NCBI GenBank assembly: GCA_026988735.1
Contig: JALSKR010000284.1
Location: forward strand, 1-5,919
Direction of reading: 5' to 3'
Source: Sulfurimonas sp.
GTDB taxonomy: Bacteria; Campylobacterota; Campylobacteria; Campylobacterales; Sulfurimonadaceae
DNA length: 5,919 bases
In this document: piece after piece, positions 5,858 to 5,919 of the stretch
Numbering within the stretch: position 1 is the stretch's first letter
Layout of the letters: each line of letters opens with the position of its first letter
Position numbers and translations under genes: made by a program
The notes under the pieces: model-generated
The model's database searches: none
What the model saw: only the letters and a program-made list of their open reading frames with translations
Told to the model about the DNA's origin: nothing

Positions 5858-5893
5858 TGTCATTAACAATTATACTTTTAAGAGGAGTAGGTC

Positions 5894-5919
5894 ATGGATG
5901 GCATTGCAAATGTTGCACG
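5894..5919 (+). CDS. Start of a FliA-controlled gene (partial, 9 codons visible)
   Basis: The ATG at 5894 follows AGGAG (5883-5887) with a 6-base spacer. The visible protein is MDGIANVAR and continues past the window. The sigma-28 promoter in front suggests a late flagellar or chemotaxis product. A small FlaG-type flagellar protein at the head of a flaG-fliD-fliS cluster would fit, but nine residues cannot settle it, so no symbol is given. Confidence 0.7.

Noticed and set aside
5849..5865. Sigma-54 promoter (TGG...TTG) before the last gene
   Set aside because: The GG-to-G spacing is two bases too short, and the -12 GC is missing. The FliA match at the same place is far better.

Overview
The window looks like a piece of a Campylobacterota chromosome, probably a Sulfurimonas-like free-living, motile relative. 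This is inferred from the low GC content, tightly overlapping genes and a near-consensus FliA (sigma-28) promoter, not from any marker gene. It has two unlike halves that converge near position 2740.

Left half (1-2740, + strand, very AT-rich): part of an integron gene-cassette array. Two attC-type recombination sites are visible, at 63-131 and 2105-2172. They share the right-hand end ATTC[A/G]ACCGTT and similar hairpin loops. The stretch between them behaves as one complete cassette of about 2.04 kb (126-2166). Its first bases, read with the preceding G as GTTGTAT, are the exact reverse complement of the ATACAAC that opens the second attC, as expected for a cassette that circularises. The last 18 codons of the previous cassette's gene lie to its left. 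The cassette has its own extended -10 promoter and two overlapping genes: an ABC/OLD-type AAA ATPase of 397 aa and a TOPRIM-like protein of 242 aa. ATPase plus TOPRIM pairs are typical of anti-phage systems (OLD, Gabija, PARIS, AbiL/RloAB), so this is best read as a candidate two-gene defence system carried as a mobile cassette. To the right, a third cassette begins at 2167 with a 55-aa unknown ORF. It is followed by a decayed IS1595-family transposase fragment and non-coding debris, and I see no further attC.

Right half (2742-5774, - strand, less AT-rich): a compact four-gene operon encoding an MFS exporter, an 81-aa membrane protein, a 90-aa soluble protein and a MATE-family exporter. Junction overlaps are 4, 4 and probably 16 nt. 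The MATE reading frame has a conserved N-terminus but no ATG, GTG or TTG in front of it. A rare ATT start behind a good Shine-Dalgarno is the best reading.

Far right (5831-5919, + strand): a FliA-type promoter (TAAA-N15-GCCGATTT), a strong ribosome binding site and the first nine codons of a gene that runs off the window, probably flagellar or chemotaxis-related.
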